A stretch of DNA of 64,000 bases. Origin: Diogma glabrata (lineage: Eukaryota; Arthropoda; Insecta; Diptera; Cylindrotomidae). The translations under genes and the position numbers were made by a program. The notes under the pieces were generated by a model, which worked only from the letters and a program-made list of their open reading frames with translations, did no database searches and was not told the DNA's origin. Shown piece by piece: positions 24,298 through 37,582 of the stretch (position 1 is the stretch's first letter; every line of letters begins with the position of its first letter). The DNA is taken from positions 287,820,930-287,884,929 of the forward strand of contig OY856186.1 of assembly GCA_963693315.1 (NCBI GenBank), written 5' to 3'.

Positions 24298-25240
24298 ACA
24301 AGGTTATCCATATAATTTTAATTTACAAATTGTGATAGCTTAAAAATGCAATAAAAAGTATAACCCTTTGCGTTAAAAAACAATTGTTATAGAATTGCTT
24401 TGCATTAAGCAATTGATAGTACATATATCAAAACTAAAATTTTACTCAGCGTTCTTTGGATTACATAACTATCATATATTAAACATTTTAAAAAATTATC
24501 AGTAGTAATCATCCAAGGGCGGTGGTAAATCGAAATATTCTTTTAAAAATTTCGAAAGCAAATACATATATTGATAATAGCACGAAGCCGTAGGCCGAGG
24601 GCTATTATTAATACCACTTGCTTGAGGAATTTTTTCAAAAAATTATGAGAATTTATCAACGAACGAGGGGAATTCGTTTAGAAATTTTTTTGCCATTTTT
24701 CATTTCCTTATATATTTTTTATGAATAATACGTTGGCCTACTGCCAACCATATCAGTTAACTATTTCAAAAATTATTTGATAATTTTTAATATCCCAGTA
24801 GGCCAGAAGTATAATTATTTGTTATTAATATAATTCAAATGTTATTGGTGAAATTGAATGATGTCATTACATTTTAGAGAATTTAATTGGGTTAAATTAA
24901 AATAAAACTAAAGCAAAAAATTTTGTATTTTATTTATTTAAAAAAAACAATTAAAATATAAAAATATTTTGGTCTCCAAGTTGTTTTTATTTACTAATAT
25001 AATAATTTATTTGAACTAAATTTATTTGAAAAATCCTTGTAACATAAATGTAAAGCCTTCAAATTTTGTTTTAAAGTGGTGTAGTTATGATTGTTATTAA
25101 CTAAATGGTTTGACTTTAAATTTAAAAATAGGCTTTAAATTTTGATTATTTTTCTTCTTAGATTTTTAGACGATATTTCTTAAATCAGTCTTTAAAACAT
25201 TTTCCGGTTTTCCAGATGTAAAATTTTTCAAAAGAATCAC
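24298..25240. other. AT-rich DNA without a gene
   Basis: No supported gene was found. A short inverted pair, TTGGCCTACTG near 24735 and CAGTAGGCCA near 24795, is the only structure noted. Confidence 0.5.
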
Positions 25241-25244
25241 AATT

Positions 25245-26480
25245 AAATTTGTAAAATATGGAGGGGCTGAAATCTCACAGTTCTGAGATATCAAGACTTC
25301 GGACATAACTCTTTGTTAAAGTACAAGTATTTTTTATATCTGTTTAAAAATTTATTGCAAAACTAACACGAAACATCAATACGTTGCCGGAAAATTATAA
25401 TCAAAATTCCAAAAATATTGTTAAGTTAAATAAAATCAAACTTATTCAAAAATATTCCAAAAACTAGAATGAAATCAAATATTTAAACTTTTCCGATAAT
25501 ATTCCAAAAATTCTTAAAAATTCAAACTTTTCCAAAATTCTAAAAATATTGCAAAAATTATTACAAAATCAAAAATTGAAAATTTTTTCAAAATTCCAAA
25601 AATTATAATAAAATTAAAAATTTTTCAAAATTCTAAAAATATTCCAAAAATTCTTACGAAATCAAAAATTAAAACTTTTTCCGAAATTCTAAAAATATTG
25701 CAAAAATTATTACAAAATCAAAAATACAAACTTTTTCAAAATTCCAAAAATATTTCAAAAACTATAACAAATTCAAAAATTTTTATGTTCAATTTCATTT
25801 TCAATTACATTTACGTCATAAGAACAGCTACATTTTTTTTCCAAAAAATTGGCTAAAAAATAAATGAAATCATTTTTTGACACACTTGACAACATTTTTT
25901 TGACAAACTTATAATGCCATAATTCTCAATAATAATAATAAAATTTCATTTCAAACAAACAATTAATTTTATTTATTTTTCCAAAAAATTGGGTAAAAAA
26001 ATAAATAAAAATCTTTCTTTTGACACACTTGACAACATTTTTTTGACAAACTTATAATGCAATAATCTAGATTTTGGTCTCACCAATCACGACCATCAAG
26101 ATTTCTTCAAATTCAATGTTCCTACTCGTAATCACTTAAAATGAAGGTTTTTTAAGCCGAAAATATGAAAATTTGCTATTTTTGACACACATAATGATTT
26201 TTTTTGACACACTTCCGGTACAGTTATCGAACACAGCGTCCTTCGGACCTGTCCCTTGAGTATACCTATTTTGAGAAAAAAAAATTTTTGAAATCCCTCC
26301 AGCGGTTTTCCCTGCAGCGTAGGTAATGACGGCCGGCCTACAGACAGACATACATTTTTTTGTTTGCTTTTTTAGAATCGGGAAGTCCTAAAACGTCGAG
26401 AAATGTCAAAAAAAGTGGGAGTAAAAATTTAACTTTGAGCTCATGAATGTAATACTTAGGTCTTTCAGACCGAAGTAATT
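25245..26480 (-). mobile_element. R2 repeat family, copy B (reverse)
   Basis: On the minus strand it starts at ACTTCGGTCTGAAAGACCTA (26480 side) and ends at GAGATTTCAGCCCCTCCATA. It has the same segment order as copies A and C, but a shorter AT-rich subrepeat array. The 71-residue minus-strand frame at 26136-26351 is a repeat translation that also appears in copy C. Confidence 0.75.
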
Positions 26481-26821
26481 ATTGAGCATGATTCTAATTG
26501 GATATTTAATTTTGGTTTCAATACTTTATATAAAATTCTAAGAGATGGATTTTATATTTATATATTTTTAAATGGTTCCTAATAATATTAAGCATATGAT
26601 TTGTATATTCCATTTTATCAAATATTGTTTAATATAAGTTGTTGCAAGGAATTTTAAATAAATTAATTCTGGTAGTGTATTTAATCGTTAACACAGTGTA
26701 CTTATTATGAAATAGACATATGTATCCTACAAATATATTTAGAATTATAGCTTTGCTGATACCTACTATAATTAAAAATATTTTTTTAGATTTCGTCTAG
26801 CAAATATCCCAACAAATAAAT

Positions 26822-27945
26822 ATGCCACGAGGAGTTCATACTTCTAAAAGAAAAAGCGGGTTCCAGCAGAGAAAGGCCAAACAGGCTAAAAAAGATGATG
26901 TTCAGAGCATACCTGGATCGATTTATAAATATGTTACAAAACCTGATGATAGCCAAAGCTCATCAAAAGAAACTAATTATCACGTTAATGCAACGAATGT
27001 TTCAGAGAATATTGGCTCATCTTCAGAAAGTAACAGCGACAACACAGAATTAATAATGATAACCCATGATGAAGACGAATCAGAAAAAAATACTGAAAAT
27101 GATAGTGATAATGCTGCTCATGCTTCTACTATCGAAGACAGTATTTGTATGAGTGAATCACTTCAGGACTTAAGAGATGTTTCACATTGGAATATACCCG
27201 TGTCTGATAATGTTCGCATTGAAATCATAAAAAAAGGAAGTGAACATTTTCAAAATAGAGAAAGGCCGTTTGCTACTGTATCTAGACCTGGGTTAGACAC
27301 AAAAGGTAATGTTCGCCATCTTTCTAAAGAATGGTCTTATAAAGTGATGCCTAATGGAGAAAAAATTCTGCGGTCATGGATGGTTTATTCTCCTTTAAAT
27401 AATAGCCTGTACTGCTTCTGCTGTCGTATATTTACTGTCACCAATAGTTGTAATATAAATTCAGCATTTACGACTGGATTTCAGAAGTGGTGGAAACTAA
27501 ATCCCAAAGTAGCCGACAATAAAACTTCAAATGAACATCTGGAGAATTTTGAAAAGTGGAAAACTTTGGAAATGAGGTTGAAATGTCATAAAACGATAGG
27601 AGACGCAGCCTTACAATTAATAGAAAATGAAAAACAGAAGTGAAAACATCTTTTATCCAGATTATTGGATATAACTTTCTTTTTATCTAAACAAAACCTA
27701 GCATTTCGGGAACATGTTGAAGAACAAAGTTCTTCAAATAAGGGCAATTTTTTGGAACTAGTCAATCTATTGTCAAAGTATGATGTAGTGTTAAAAGAAC
27801 ACATTTTGAATTTGGAGCATGGCAAATCACCAAAAGTATCATATTTGTCACCAGATATACAAAATGAGTTCATAAATGTTTTAGCGAACCACGTAAAGTT
27901 TAAGCTTGTCAACGAAATTAAATCAGCTAAATATTTTGGAATTAT
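26822..27945 (+). pseudogene. hAT transposase, ZMYM1/TTF-zinc-finger type, N-terminal part
   Basis: The 273-codon frame (26822-27643) has a basic N terminus (MPRGVHTSKRKSGFQQRKAK), an acidic Ser-rich linker and a TTF-type zinc-finger region at about residues 170-235 (LRSWMVYSPLNNSLYCFCCR, GFQKWWKLNP). This is the layout of ZMYM1-like hAT transposases. A TGA at 27641-27643 breaks the frame, which continues in the same phase (AFREHVEEQSSSNKGNFLEL, EIKSAKYFGII). It is then cut at 27945 by an inserted element. The match resumes at 30157 with the DSTPDISHIDQMSEVIRYV motif containing the first catalytic Asp region. Confidence 0.8.
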
Positions 27946-30156
27946 CCCAAGTAACAATTGTTAGAGCTGAAAGAAGCAATCTGCTCTATTACAGTTCTTT
28001 AAGTTAAAATAGTTAGCCTGATAGCTCTTAAACGTAATTAAAAGCGATTCTGAGCTTTAAACAAAATTGACACTGCTCTAATTCATTGTTTTCTAACACT
28101 TCCAGCTCTTTTTGCTTGTAGAGCATTTAGCTTTATTAATGAGCTCTATAACCACTTCTAGAGCTTAAATATATTGTTTTATAGAGCATGCTATATATTA
28201 GAATAAATAACTTCCATAAGCACAAAATTATCTCGTATAAGAGCTACATTAAAGCATATTTAGAGTGCATTGCTCTGTCATTTAAGTGCTTTAATAAAAG
28301 GTTGTCTTACACACATTTAATGCTGTTGGTAGTTGCTTTTTTCTTATTTAGAGCTAATCAATAATTTTAATACCATTTAAGAGCCCATATATTATTCTAA
28401 CATGTAATAAAGTACTTTTTTACTTTTAATTCACCATTTTAGCACAATCCATAGAAAAAGTGTTGTTTTAACGCGTCAAATGTATAATAATATAAAATTG
28501 TGGAAAAAGTATAAGTCAAGCAGTACTTATAGGAAGCAGGTGAAAAAAAATATAATCCAATTTGTCAATTTAAAGGCGTTGACAAACTTATCAACTATTC
28601 CTGAGGGAATACAAGTAAATGCCGCAAATGAATTGCATCAAACAAGAATTTTTACTTCTGAAAATTACAGTGCTGGTATTCAGGAGCTGGAGGAAAACGT
28701 CAAAGAGGATTATGTCAGCAAAATTTGGATAGATGAGTTAAGTGTTGAGGAACATCCTGAATCCGGGCTGAATGAAGAAAGAGATGCAGAAACCAACTTT
28801 AAAGAAGAACTTACAATTTAGGCATTGGGAAATAATATAACGCATCAGGCATTGAAAAAACTGCTAAGTTTGCTAGTGTATGTGTTGCCTGAAATAAGGA
28901 TTCCTCGAGATCCACGTACTTTATTACAAACACCCTATTCAATTAACTTTATTGCAATTGGCGATGGGTATTACTGGCATCAAGGTTTAGAATGATTTAA
29001 ATCACGAAAATACTATAAATAATTTTAATTTTCAATTTTAAATATTTAAATCGATTAATCACACAAGATCATTCAATTTGCACAACACTATATTGTTTAA
29101 GGTTATTATGATTTTACTTAGAGCTCTATTAGAAAAATCAAAACGCTGTAAACAACAAAAACATCTAATATAGAGCTTCTATTATGTTTGTTTATTATTT
29201 TGTATTTCAGTTTGTTTCGCTGATGAACATAAAAGGATAATCATATACGGTTGCTTGCTTTATAACAACCTTAAAGAAGAAGCGCCAGATTCCTCAATAA
29301 AGCAAAATACTGAATAATAATATAAAGAGAAATAAAATGCTTTTAAAATGCATAAATAACAACTGTTGCAAGAATCCGTCCATGTTAATTCTAAGAAAAT
29401 ATAAAAAAGTCGGCCATATTTGGAATGAAGATAAAATTTGGTTTTATTTTATTTTTTGAAATAATTCATTTAGGCTTAGCTCTTAAATCATGCTAAAATT
29501 TCCAAACACAGTTTAAAAAAATTGTAAAATCCCGCTTGTCATTAAAATAAAAAAAATAAATATTTTCAAAAACTAATAATTTTAGGAATAATTATTACAT
29601 ATTTCATGAGCGCATTGAAAATTTGAAAGTATCGTATTAATATATACGATAAAAAATAACTGGAACGGATTTTTCACTTTAATTCATACTTAAAATTCAG
29701 TTTACAATTCCAACAATTTTCCATTTTATTTTAATAAGTCAAAATATACAAAATATTTTCTGTAGAAAAATCTAATAAAAAATCTAATAAATCTTATTAT
29801 TCGGATGAATTCGTTTTTAAAATTACGTCAGATATTTTAGGAAATAATTCGAGTTCGTTTTAGAGCAAACTGTTTAAATACAAAAATATGATAAAAATAT
29901 AAAGCTCTATAACGATTGCCACAAACGCTTTTATGTAATTGCTATACAGAGTAATGCGCTTCGTAATGGACCTCAGAATTATTCTTGTAGAGCCACAAAA
30001 AAAATTAATTTGCTCTATAAACCGCCACTTTTTGCTTTTACTAAGCTCTATAAGAGTTCTACAAGCGCTTTTAGAGCAAACATTAAAGCACGTAGCTCTA
30101 TAAATCAGCTTTAAGAGCGCTCTTAAAGCATATTTAGAGCAAAATTGTTACTTGGG
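27946..30156 (+). mobile_element. Unnamed TIR element rich in TAGAGC motifs, inserted in a hAT gene
   Basis: Termini are CCCAAGTAACAATTGTTAGA at the left and, inverted, CCCAAGTAACAATTTTGCTC at the right. Both sides carry AT, so the interrupted gene reads GGAATT-AT-GTTTGAT once the element is excluded: a 2-bp duplication, or one base offset. About 0.5 kb at each end is packed with TAGAGC/GCTCTA motifs in both orientations. The middle holds an ORF (28480-28995). I cannot assign it to a named superfamily. Confidence 0.8.
28480..28995 (+). pseudogene. ORF of the TAGAGC element, one in-frame stop
   Basis: The frame opens at ATG (MYNNIKLWKKYKSSSTYRKQ), passes an acidic region, meets TAG at 28819-28821 and continues in phase to TGA at 28995, 171 codons in all. 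The part after the TAG contains ALGNNITHQALKKLLSLL, then IPRDPRTLLQTPY and IGDGYYWHQGL. I recall similar LPKDxRTLLxTP / YWHxGL motifs in uncharacterised transposon-associated proteins of insects and other animals. That link is from memory. No catalytic domain is visible, so it may be one exon of a longer transposon protein. Confidence 0.5.
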
Positions 30157-30345
30157 ATGTTTGATAGCACACCTGACATTTCACATATTGATCAAATGTC
30201 TGAAGTGATTCGTTATGTGAAAATTGATGGTAGAAAAGTGGAAGTCAAAGAAGAATTCCTTGGATTTTTTTCTTTACATGGAAAAAAGCCGCTGATTTAA
30301 GCGATGAAATTCTTAAAAACCCCCCTTATTGTTAAAACTTATTAA
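30157..30345 (+). pseudogene. hAT transposase continuation, truncated
   Basis: The frame reads MFDSTPDISHIDQMSEVIRY and continues KVEVKEEFLGFFSLHGK. It then frameshifts (ADLSDEILKNPPYC in the next frame) and stops. It continues the gene fragment ending at 27945. The remaining catalytic C-terminal half is missing; the next element (R1 copy B) begins 100 bp downstream. Confidence 0.8.
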
Positions 30346-31834
30346 GATGCAAATTAAATCTTAACAGATCGAAATAAAGATCACAACCACATATCTCAAA
30401 CCTTAAACCTTAAAAACCACCCACAATTATGATAACATTAAAAAAAAGTCCAAGCGGCACGTATATCCGCTAGAAATAGGTAGATTTCGAGATCAGACAG
30501 TTTTGTGTGCCAGTAGAATCTGATGTATCAGATTAGTTTAAACAAAACAAACTAATTTCAAACAGATATCTAACAAATTTTAAAAAGATAATTAGCTACC
30601 TACAATCAAAATTATATCTATCCAATTTTGCAACAAACAAATATCAAATCTACCACAGAACATGTGTGTGCCAATTTATGACACAAACCTACTCTATATC
30701 ATATGTCGTGCAATTGCTGCAAAATATCAAAATAGTTTATTTCTAAGAAAAAAAATTAATTTCTTCTATTCAAATCTTTTATTTTTTTGACTGTTATAAG
30801 GTTGACATTGACTGTTATAAGGTTTTTGGAAATTGTAGTTGGGGATTGTTGCAAACTTTTTTGTTGAAGCCAACAAGTCAAAAACCTCTAACTGCAGAGG
30901 TTTATATTTATAAGAAACGAATTAAAATGTTTCCACAAATTCTAAATTTATGAAGATTTAAAAAATATTAGTATCCAAACGGCCGTTATAACGGATTAAA
31001 AAAACTACTTTTTTTTCTAGTATAAAGCCTATAGTTCCTTAACCATGTGTCAGATTTTTTTGATTTACGAACTTGTCCAAGATATTAATAAAACACACAT
31101 TTTTAAGAAAGGTTTTTTGATCTGGCTCCACAAATGCAACCGTGAGAGCGCCGGTTGATTCAAACGCATTTTGTGTTTTACAAGCTTTGTTGTTGGAGTC
31201 GCTCACTCAGAAACCTCCAACTGCAGAGGTCTTTTTTTTTGAAAAAAACTGATTAAAAAGGTTTCAAAAATTCTAAATTTATGAAGATTTTAAAAATATT
31301 AGAATCTAAACGGGCGTTATAACGGATCTAAAAAACAGAGTTTTTTTCTAGTATAAAGCTTCTAGTTTCTTAACCATGTGTTGGATTGGGCTGATTTACG
31401 AACTTGTCCAAGATATTAATAAAACACACATTTTTAGAAAAGGTTTTTTGATCTGGCCTTATAAATGCGACCGTGAGAGTGCCGGTTGTTTTAAAAAAAA
31501 AAATTTTTTTGCAAACTTTTTTGTTGGAGCCGCTCACTCAGAAACCTCTTACTGCAGAGGTTTATTTTTAAAACAAATTGATAAAAAAGATTCCAAAAAT
31601 TCTAAATTTGTTAAATTTTTTGAAATATTAGTATCCAAACGGCCGTTATAACGGTTTTAAAAAATCAATTTTTTTCAGAAAAAAGCCTCTAGTTTCTTAA
31701 CCACGAGTCGGATTTTGCTGATTCACGAACTTGTCCAAGATATTATTAGAATACACAAGTACAGAAAATTTTTTTGATCTAGCTCAACAAATGCGACCGT
31801 GAGAGTGCCGGTCGTTTTCGTTATATCTCATATC

Positions 31835-32080
<246 letters not shown>

Positions 32081-32115
32081 TTTTTTTTTTTTTGTTTTTT
32101 TGTCTCCGCTTATCA

Positions 32116-32322
32116 TATATAGTCGTTTGGCACAAAAATTCTTCCGAAATTCCGAGATGAAGCCCATTGCAATAGGTAGATTTTTATATGAAATCTACCT
32201 AAAAGGTACTACGGGTGACAAATTTATTTTCTTTTAGGTAGATTTCATATAAAAATCTACCTATTGCAATGGGCTTCATCTCGGAATTTCGGAAAAATTT
32301 TGATGCCAAACGACTATGAATG
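32116..32322. repeat. Long hairpin inside R1 copy B
   Basis: The left arm runs from AGTCGTTTGGCACAAAAATT through CCGAGATGAAGCCCATTGCA to GAAATCTACCTAAAAG. The right arm is its near-perfect inverse, ending ATTTTGATGCCAAACGACTA. The arms are about 90 bp with a ~25-nt loop. In copy A only the left arm is present. Confidence 0.9.
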
Positions 32323-32989
32323 ATAAGAGATAAACTTTTCAACTATAACCTCCGAGATTTTCAACTCTCTAACCCAATAGGTTTCAATGTAATTAGCATT
32401 AAACCTAATGCATGCCATTCAATTCCATAAAAATATAAAAATATCACATAGAAATATTAAACTCATTATCTTTTGTTTTTTTTTAGTTTTTATTTTTTTT
32501 TCGCAAAAATTTAAAAAAAAATTAAAACAAAGCTGAGTCATTATTGTTTTAAATTAAGGAATATTTTCTTATATGCATATTGATAAAACATTTACAAAAG
32601 TCTTCCTAAATTGTAGATATTTGAATTATTTGAGGTGTAAAAGTTGTTTGCCAATTTTAGATTATAACATTATGTGTGGTGGTGTTGTAGGTGTGACGTT
32701 GTGAGAACGTTTATTTTGCTCTTTGGTGGATTTAATATGTTATTAAAAGTAGTTTTAACCAAATTAAATAAAACTGTTCCGAAATCGCATTGATAAAGTA
32801 GTTTCCGTTAATGTATTTAGTTTGGTTGGATAAATTTTTTGGATTATTCTGGACTTGGACTATTCTACTTAAATTTTTTATTTAAAATAATCTGACACAT
32901 CCAATTCTATTTGAACACAAAGCTGTCTGGTCCCGAAATCTACCTATTTCTAGCGGATATACATGCCGCTTGGACTTTTTTTTAATTTA

Positions 32990-33904
32990 ACTATATTAAA
33001 TTTAAATGTTTTTTCATTAATATTTAGCACATCGAATCCTCATGAGAACTATAATGACTGTCAATCTCCTCCTTTTCTTGATCTAAAATCGGAGCACTAT
33101 TATGAAATTTTGACGGAGTATCCACTACAAGTTGCGTTGCAAAAACGTCCAACTTTTCGACAAATATATAATGCACCACATCCTTTTTTGCAATTACCGA
33201 AAATCATTTTTAAAAGGTTTTCCGCAGGAATATTTTGCAATCTGATAGGCTGCAAAGATAATTCTTATGTATTCTTATGAGAATTCTTCTTATGTATGCT
33301 TACTTTTGTAAACGACGGTTTATTTCTACCACCTTCATACTTTGTTCATGATAACTATCCAATACAACAGTAATATTATTACCGAAATTTCTTCTCAAAT
33401 AATAGATGTATTCCCGGAAAAACTGCTACAAATGTGCCATTTACATTTATACAAAAGCATATTCCAAAAACGGTTTATAAAAATACGTAAAAATATTTCT
33501 AAACAGTGAAAATTTGATCTTCATGCGGTTGAAGTGTTTGCATTGGCAGTTGATGATAGTACAGATATTAACTCCGATGCCAGACTGGCAATTTCTTTGA
33601 GTTGTGCTACAGTTGGGAAATACGACAAACTCCTTAAACGAGAAACTTTGCAGGAACGAATTTTTATTTACACATTTTACGTTCGTGAAATTGTCTCCCT
33701 CGACGCTAACGCGTCTCGTGAACAAAAATGTCACTCACGAAAAAGCAACGTTTTCATCTCTTGTAGCAAAATGTACTGTTTCATAATTGGATTGGCACGC
33801 GAAAATAGCGATTATTAGAAAAAAGAATTGTTTCGGCACGCCAATAAAATTCAGTTGCGAACCCTGTTCTAACCAATTATAAAAATAATAACAATAATTG
33901 AAAT
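32990..33904 (+). pseudogene. Transposase debris, including a hAT fragment
   Basis: Around 33530-33610 the frame VFALAVDDSTDINSDARLAI matches the first catalytic Asp region of hAT-type transposases (F-LA-DESTD). The rest of that ORF is frameshifted. Upstream, 33020-33230 has a frame (HENYNDCQSPPFLDL...) that I do not recognise. Nothing here is intact. Confidence 0.5.
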
Positions 33905-34740
33905 GCATTTGATAAATTAATGTTATCAAATATTAGGGAAACAAAAAAATTTTTGAAAGAAAACCAGGATATTTTAGTTACCAAAGCGGACAAAGGTAAT
34001 GTTACTGTTTTAATGAACATAATTGACTATTTTCATAAAACTGATGTTTTGTTATCCGATGAAGAAACTTATAAATTGTTAACTAAAGGTTCTACTGTTA
34101 GGTTACAAAAATAATCCCATGAAATTTTGTCTTAACTTTTTAATGATAATCGTATTGACTTTCAAACTTTTAATAACTTTAAGAAACAAAATTGCGTTAT
34201 TTCAAAATTGTATGCTTTGCAGAAAGTTCACAAGGAAGGTGTTCCATGTTCTTGTATCGGATATTTTAAAACCTAGTATCGGTAACAACACATCCACTTT
34301 TGTCAAAAACTCTTTACATTTTAAAGAAAAATTAAAAAATATTAATGTTCCTCCTGATCATATTTTGGTTTCACTTAAGTCTTAATGCAGTAGCACTGTT
34401 CACAAATGTTGATAATGTTTTAGCAATAAATTTAATTAGAGATTCTTGGCAAAAAATTAAGAGAAAGTGTGGAACCAAAATTAAAAAAGATCAATTTTCA
34501 AAATGTATTAATTTCGTATTAAATAATTGTGAATTTAGTTTTAATGATAAATTTTATAAACAGAGTTTTTGTTCGCCAATGGGTTCCCCTGTAAGTCCGA
34601 TTATTGCAAATTTTGTTATGGAACATTTTGAAGAAACAGTTTTAAATTCTTTAAATTTTACGCCTGTTATTTTTTTAAGATATGTAGATGATATTTTTTT
34701 GATTTATTTTTATTTTCTAATAAAACAAAACTATGAATTT
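33905..34740 (+). pseudogene. Penelope-like element RT, 5' part
   Basis: In broken frames the order is typical of Penelope-like RTs: KKFLKENQDILVTKADKGNV with TVLMN, then a YALQKVHKEGVP-like segment (frameshifted from about 34120), then VALFTNVDNVLAINLI. After that come FCSPMGSPVSPIIANFVMEH and RYVDDIFLI with the catalytic YVDD near 34680-34695. At least three frameshifts or stops are present and the N terminus is missing. The RT resumes at 40564, so the element was split by insertions. The ~460 bp between 34741 and 35200 is unexplained and could be another small insertion; ATTTA flanks it on both sides. Confidence 0.8.
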
Positions 34741-35281
34741 GAAAATTTTTTAAAAATTCTATTGCTAGGGATGTGGAAATTCTGGGGATTTGATATACAT
34801 ATTTTAAAAGTTTTAACATTTGACAAATTTTTATTTTATTTTAGAGAACAAAGTACTTACAATTATAAAATTAATTTGTTTGTTTTGTGGTACTAACCTG
34901 GAATGAAAAAAGAAGAAAATGATGAATTAAACTTATTTGTAAAAACAAGTGAATCATTTAACACGGATCACGTAGGAAACAGTAAGAAAAAAGAATAAAA
35001 GAAAAAATATTTTAGTAATTTTTTGTGTGATAATATTAAAACACGGAATCTAATAAATATTTTAAACAGAAAATTGAACGGAAAATTTACATTTTAGAAA
35101 TTCTAGGAAATTATTAAGTAAGAAAAATAATCAATTTGGAAAAATTAATTGATGAACTGAATTTAACAAGAAAAACATCAACAAAAATTTAGATCCATAG
35201 ATTCAAGGTATTCAGGAAAATAAAAATAAGATAAGCGTTTTAATATAATATTTAGTTTTTATTCATATATTAACAATTTAG

Positions 35282-37148
35282 CAGGGTTATAACGTATAAT
35301 ACGGTAACGTATAAAACACGTATTATACGTACGTATAAAACGTATAAAACGTATAGTATAAAACACACAATTATATACGTTTTATACCGTATAAAAGTAA
35401 AATCCATAGTCGATCAAAATACATTTATATAAAATTATCGCGGGCGTATTATTCATCGTACTCGTGATATTTAATATTTATACAGCTTAATTTTCTGGAC
35501 TAATAGGAACAGTTGCTTTAGAAAATATAACGTCGTCATGATAGTTTCTTACCCAATATTCCTGTTAGTTCAGAAAACTCCACATTTTCAAAATATAATA
35601 TAAAAAATTTAGTCTGCAACAATTTGACATTTCCAACCGTACCTATATTACATCAATGACCAAAATTGAATTCACTCAATAAACTAACTAAACTATACTT
35701 ACTTATACTCACTATACTTTTCCGTTTGACGTAAATACATATTTTAACTATTACAACTTTTGTATAAAAACAATATTTGCTGCAACAACGTGATATTTTC
35801 AAACTGAACCTAATTAGATGTGGTTCAACCCGGATTCACACAACAAAATTTCTTTGAAACATCTCTCTAAAAATCCCTGATAATTTCCCTAATTGCTATT
35901 GAAAAAAACGACATTTATTCTGCAACAACATAATATTTTAAAAGCCTTATTAGACAGAGAGTAGTTGAAGCTGGATTGAACCATATTTCATAAATTCAAT
36001 AACATTTCATGATACCATTACCAAATAATTAATTTTTTGTACGAGTAAACCGTAGAATGCACTTTTGGGATTCAAAAAGTGTTCGTAAGGCAGGCCTTTT
36101 TTCCTATTGAAATAAAAATGCCAAAATTGAAATAACAATGCCTTAAATTGAAATAACAATGCCTAAAGTTGTTATTTCGAAAAACTGCTTGGATAAAATA
36201 ATTTTCTAAATAAATCTTTTACTATTTTGTGTAAATATATGCATTTTTATTTATGCAAATAGTACAGAATCTTACTCGTACAAAAAATCTTGTATGCAAT
36301 TCAGTCATGAAATATCTTTTTTGTTTTCGAGTGATTGTTTCTCTCGGCTAACACCTCGAGCAACAATTCCACTCTCAAGCGGAAAAGACATACTTTATGC
36401 CCTTAATACATAAATAGCTATTATGGGCCAAACGTTTCTAATCCAAAATGTTTCCCATTAAGTAAATGTTTGTCAAAAAATTTGGAATCAAAATTAATTT
36501 ATTTCATTCATCATTCTTTTGACACACTTAAAATAATCAAGCTCCTGGTTTTACATCCAAATGCCAACTTTTAAGATTTCTCTACATTCAATCTTACTGC
36601 TCAATATCATTTAAACGTTTTTAAGCAAAATAAATATACCATTTTTTTTACAATTTTCCGATTCGTCCCTGCGGTTCTGATCATTGATGAAAACTATTTT
36701 CTGAAACAAAAAATTTTGAAATCGCTCTAGTAGTTTTCATCGGTTGTTACGGTTGGTTGGCAGGCCGGTCAGTACACAGACCATTTTTGTTTGCTTTTTA
36801 AGAATTTGTATAAAACATTAATTGTTTATTTTTATTATTTTAATATAGAGGTATCAAAGGACTTATTCGAAAGAATTAGAAAAGAAAATTCCGAACAAAT
36901 AGTTTTTTTTATAAATTATAAAATATATAAATAATTTATAACTACCTAATTATATTTTTACTGAGTATACAAATTAAAAATATAATTAATATCTGAAGTA
37001 AGAACTATTTTTAATTTTTTATGAATGAATTTTAAAAACAAAAACATATTATACGTTTTATACGTTATATACGTTTTATACGTTTTATACGTCACGTATT
37101 ATACGTGTAACGTATAAAACGTTTTATACGTGTATATTAACAACCCTG
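35282..37148. mobile_element. Non-autonomous hAT-like element, 1867 bp
   Basis: Ends are CAGGGTTATAACG and, inverted, CAGGGTTGTTAATA. Both sides are flanked by CAATTTAG (35274-35281 and 37149-37156), a perfect 8-bp target duplication. Each end has clustered subterminal repeats of ACGTATAAAACGTAT and related ACGTATTATACGT palindromes. Part of the interior (about 36475-36800) is a diverged R2-like fragment in reverse orientation. There is no transposase. Confidence 0.9.
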
Positions 37149-37582
37149 CAATTTAGTGTACAATTATTGTACATAATCTGTTAAATTGGAATTGTTTATT
37201 GTAAACATAATATAATAAACAATTCGAAATATTCGTGGACGGTAGGGTACAATAATTGTTTATTGTTGACTTATGTAGAATTGTAGTTATTTTATTGGTT
37301 TCGTTGTTAGTTTTCTTGTGGTCTTGTTGCCTCAATAACAGGTTTTAAGTACACTTTATGTATAGTTTCCTGTCTTTGGGTTACATATTGTTTTGATGTT
37401 TCTAAAATAATTTGTTTGTTTACAATTTCATAATTTTAATTGTCGATTTTAACAGTGAACCTAGACTTAGATTCAGGTTGTCCAGCTGTTGAAGTAGTCA
37501 ATTTCAATTTGAGTTTGTTTGTTTTCGCATTACTGTGGTTTTCGTATGTATGTTTTTCATTGATATTTCTGTATGAGTTAAA

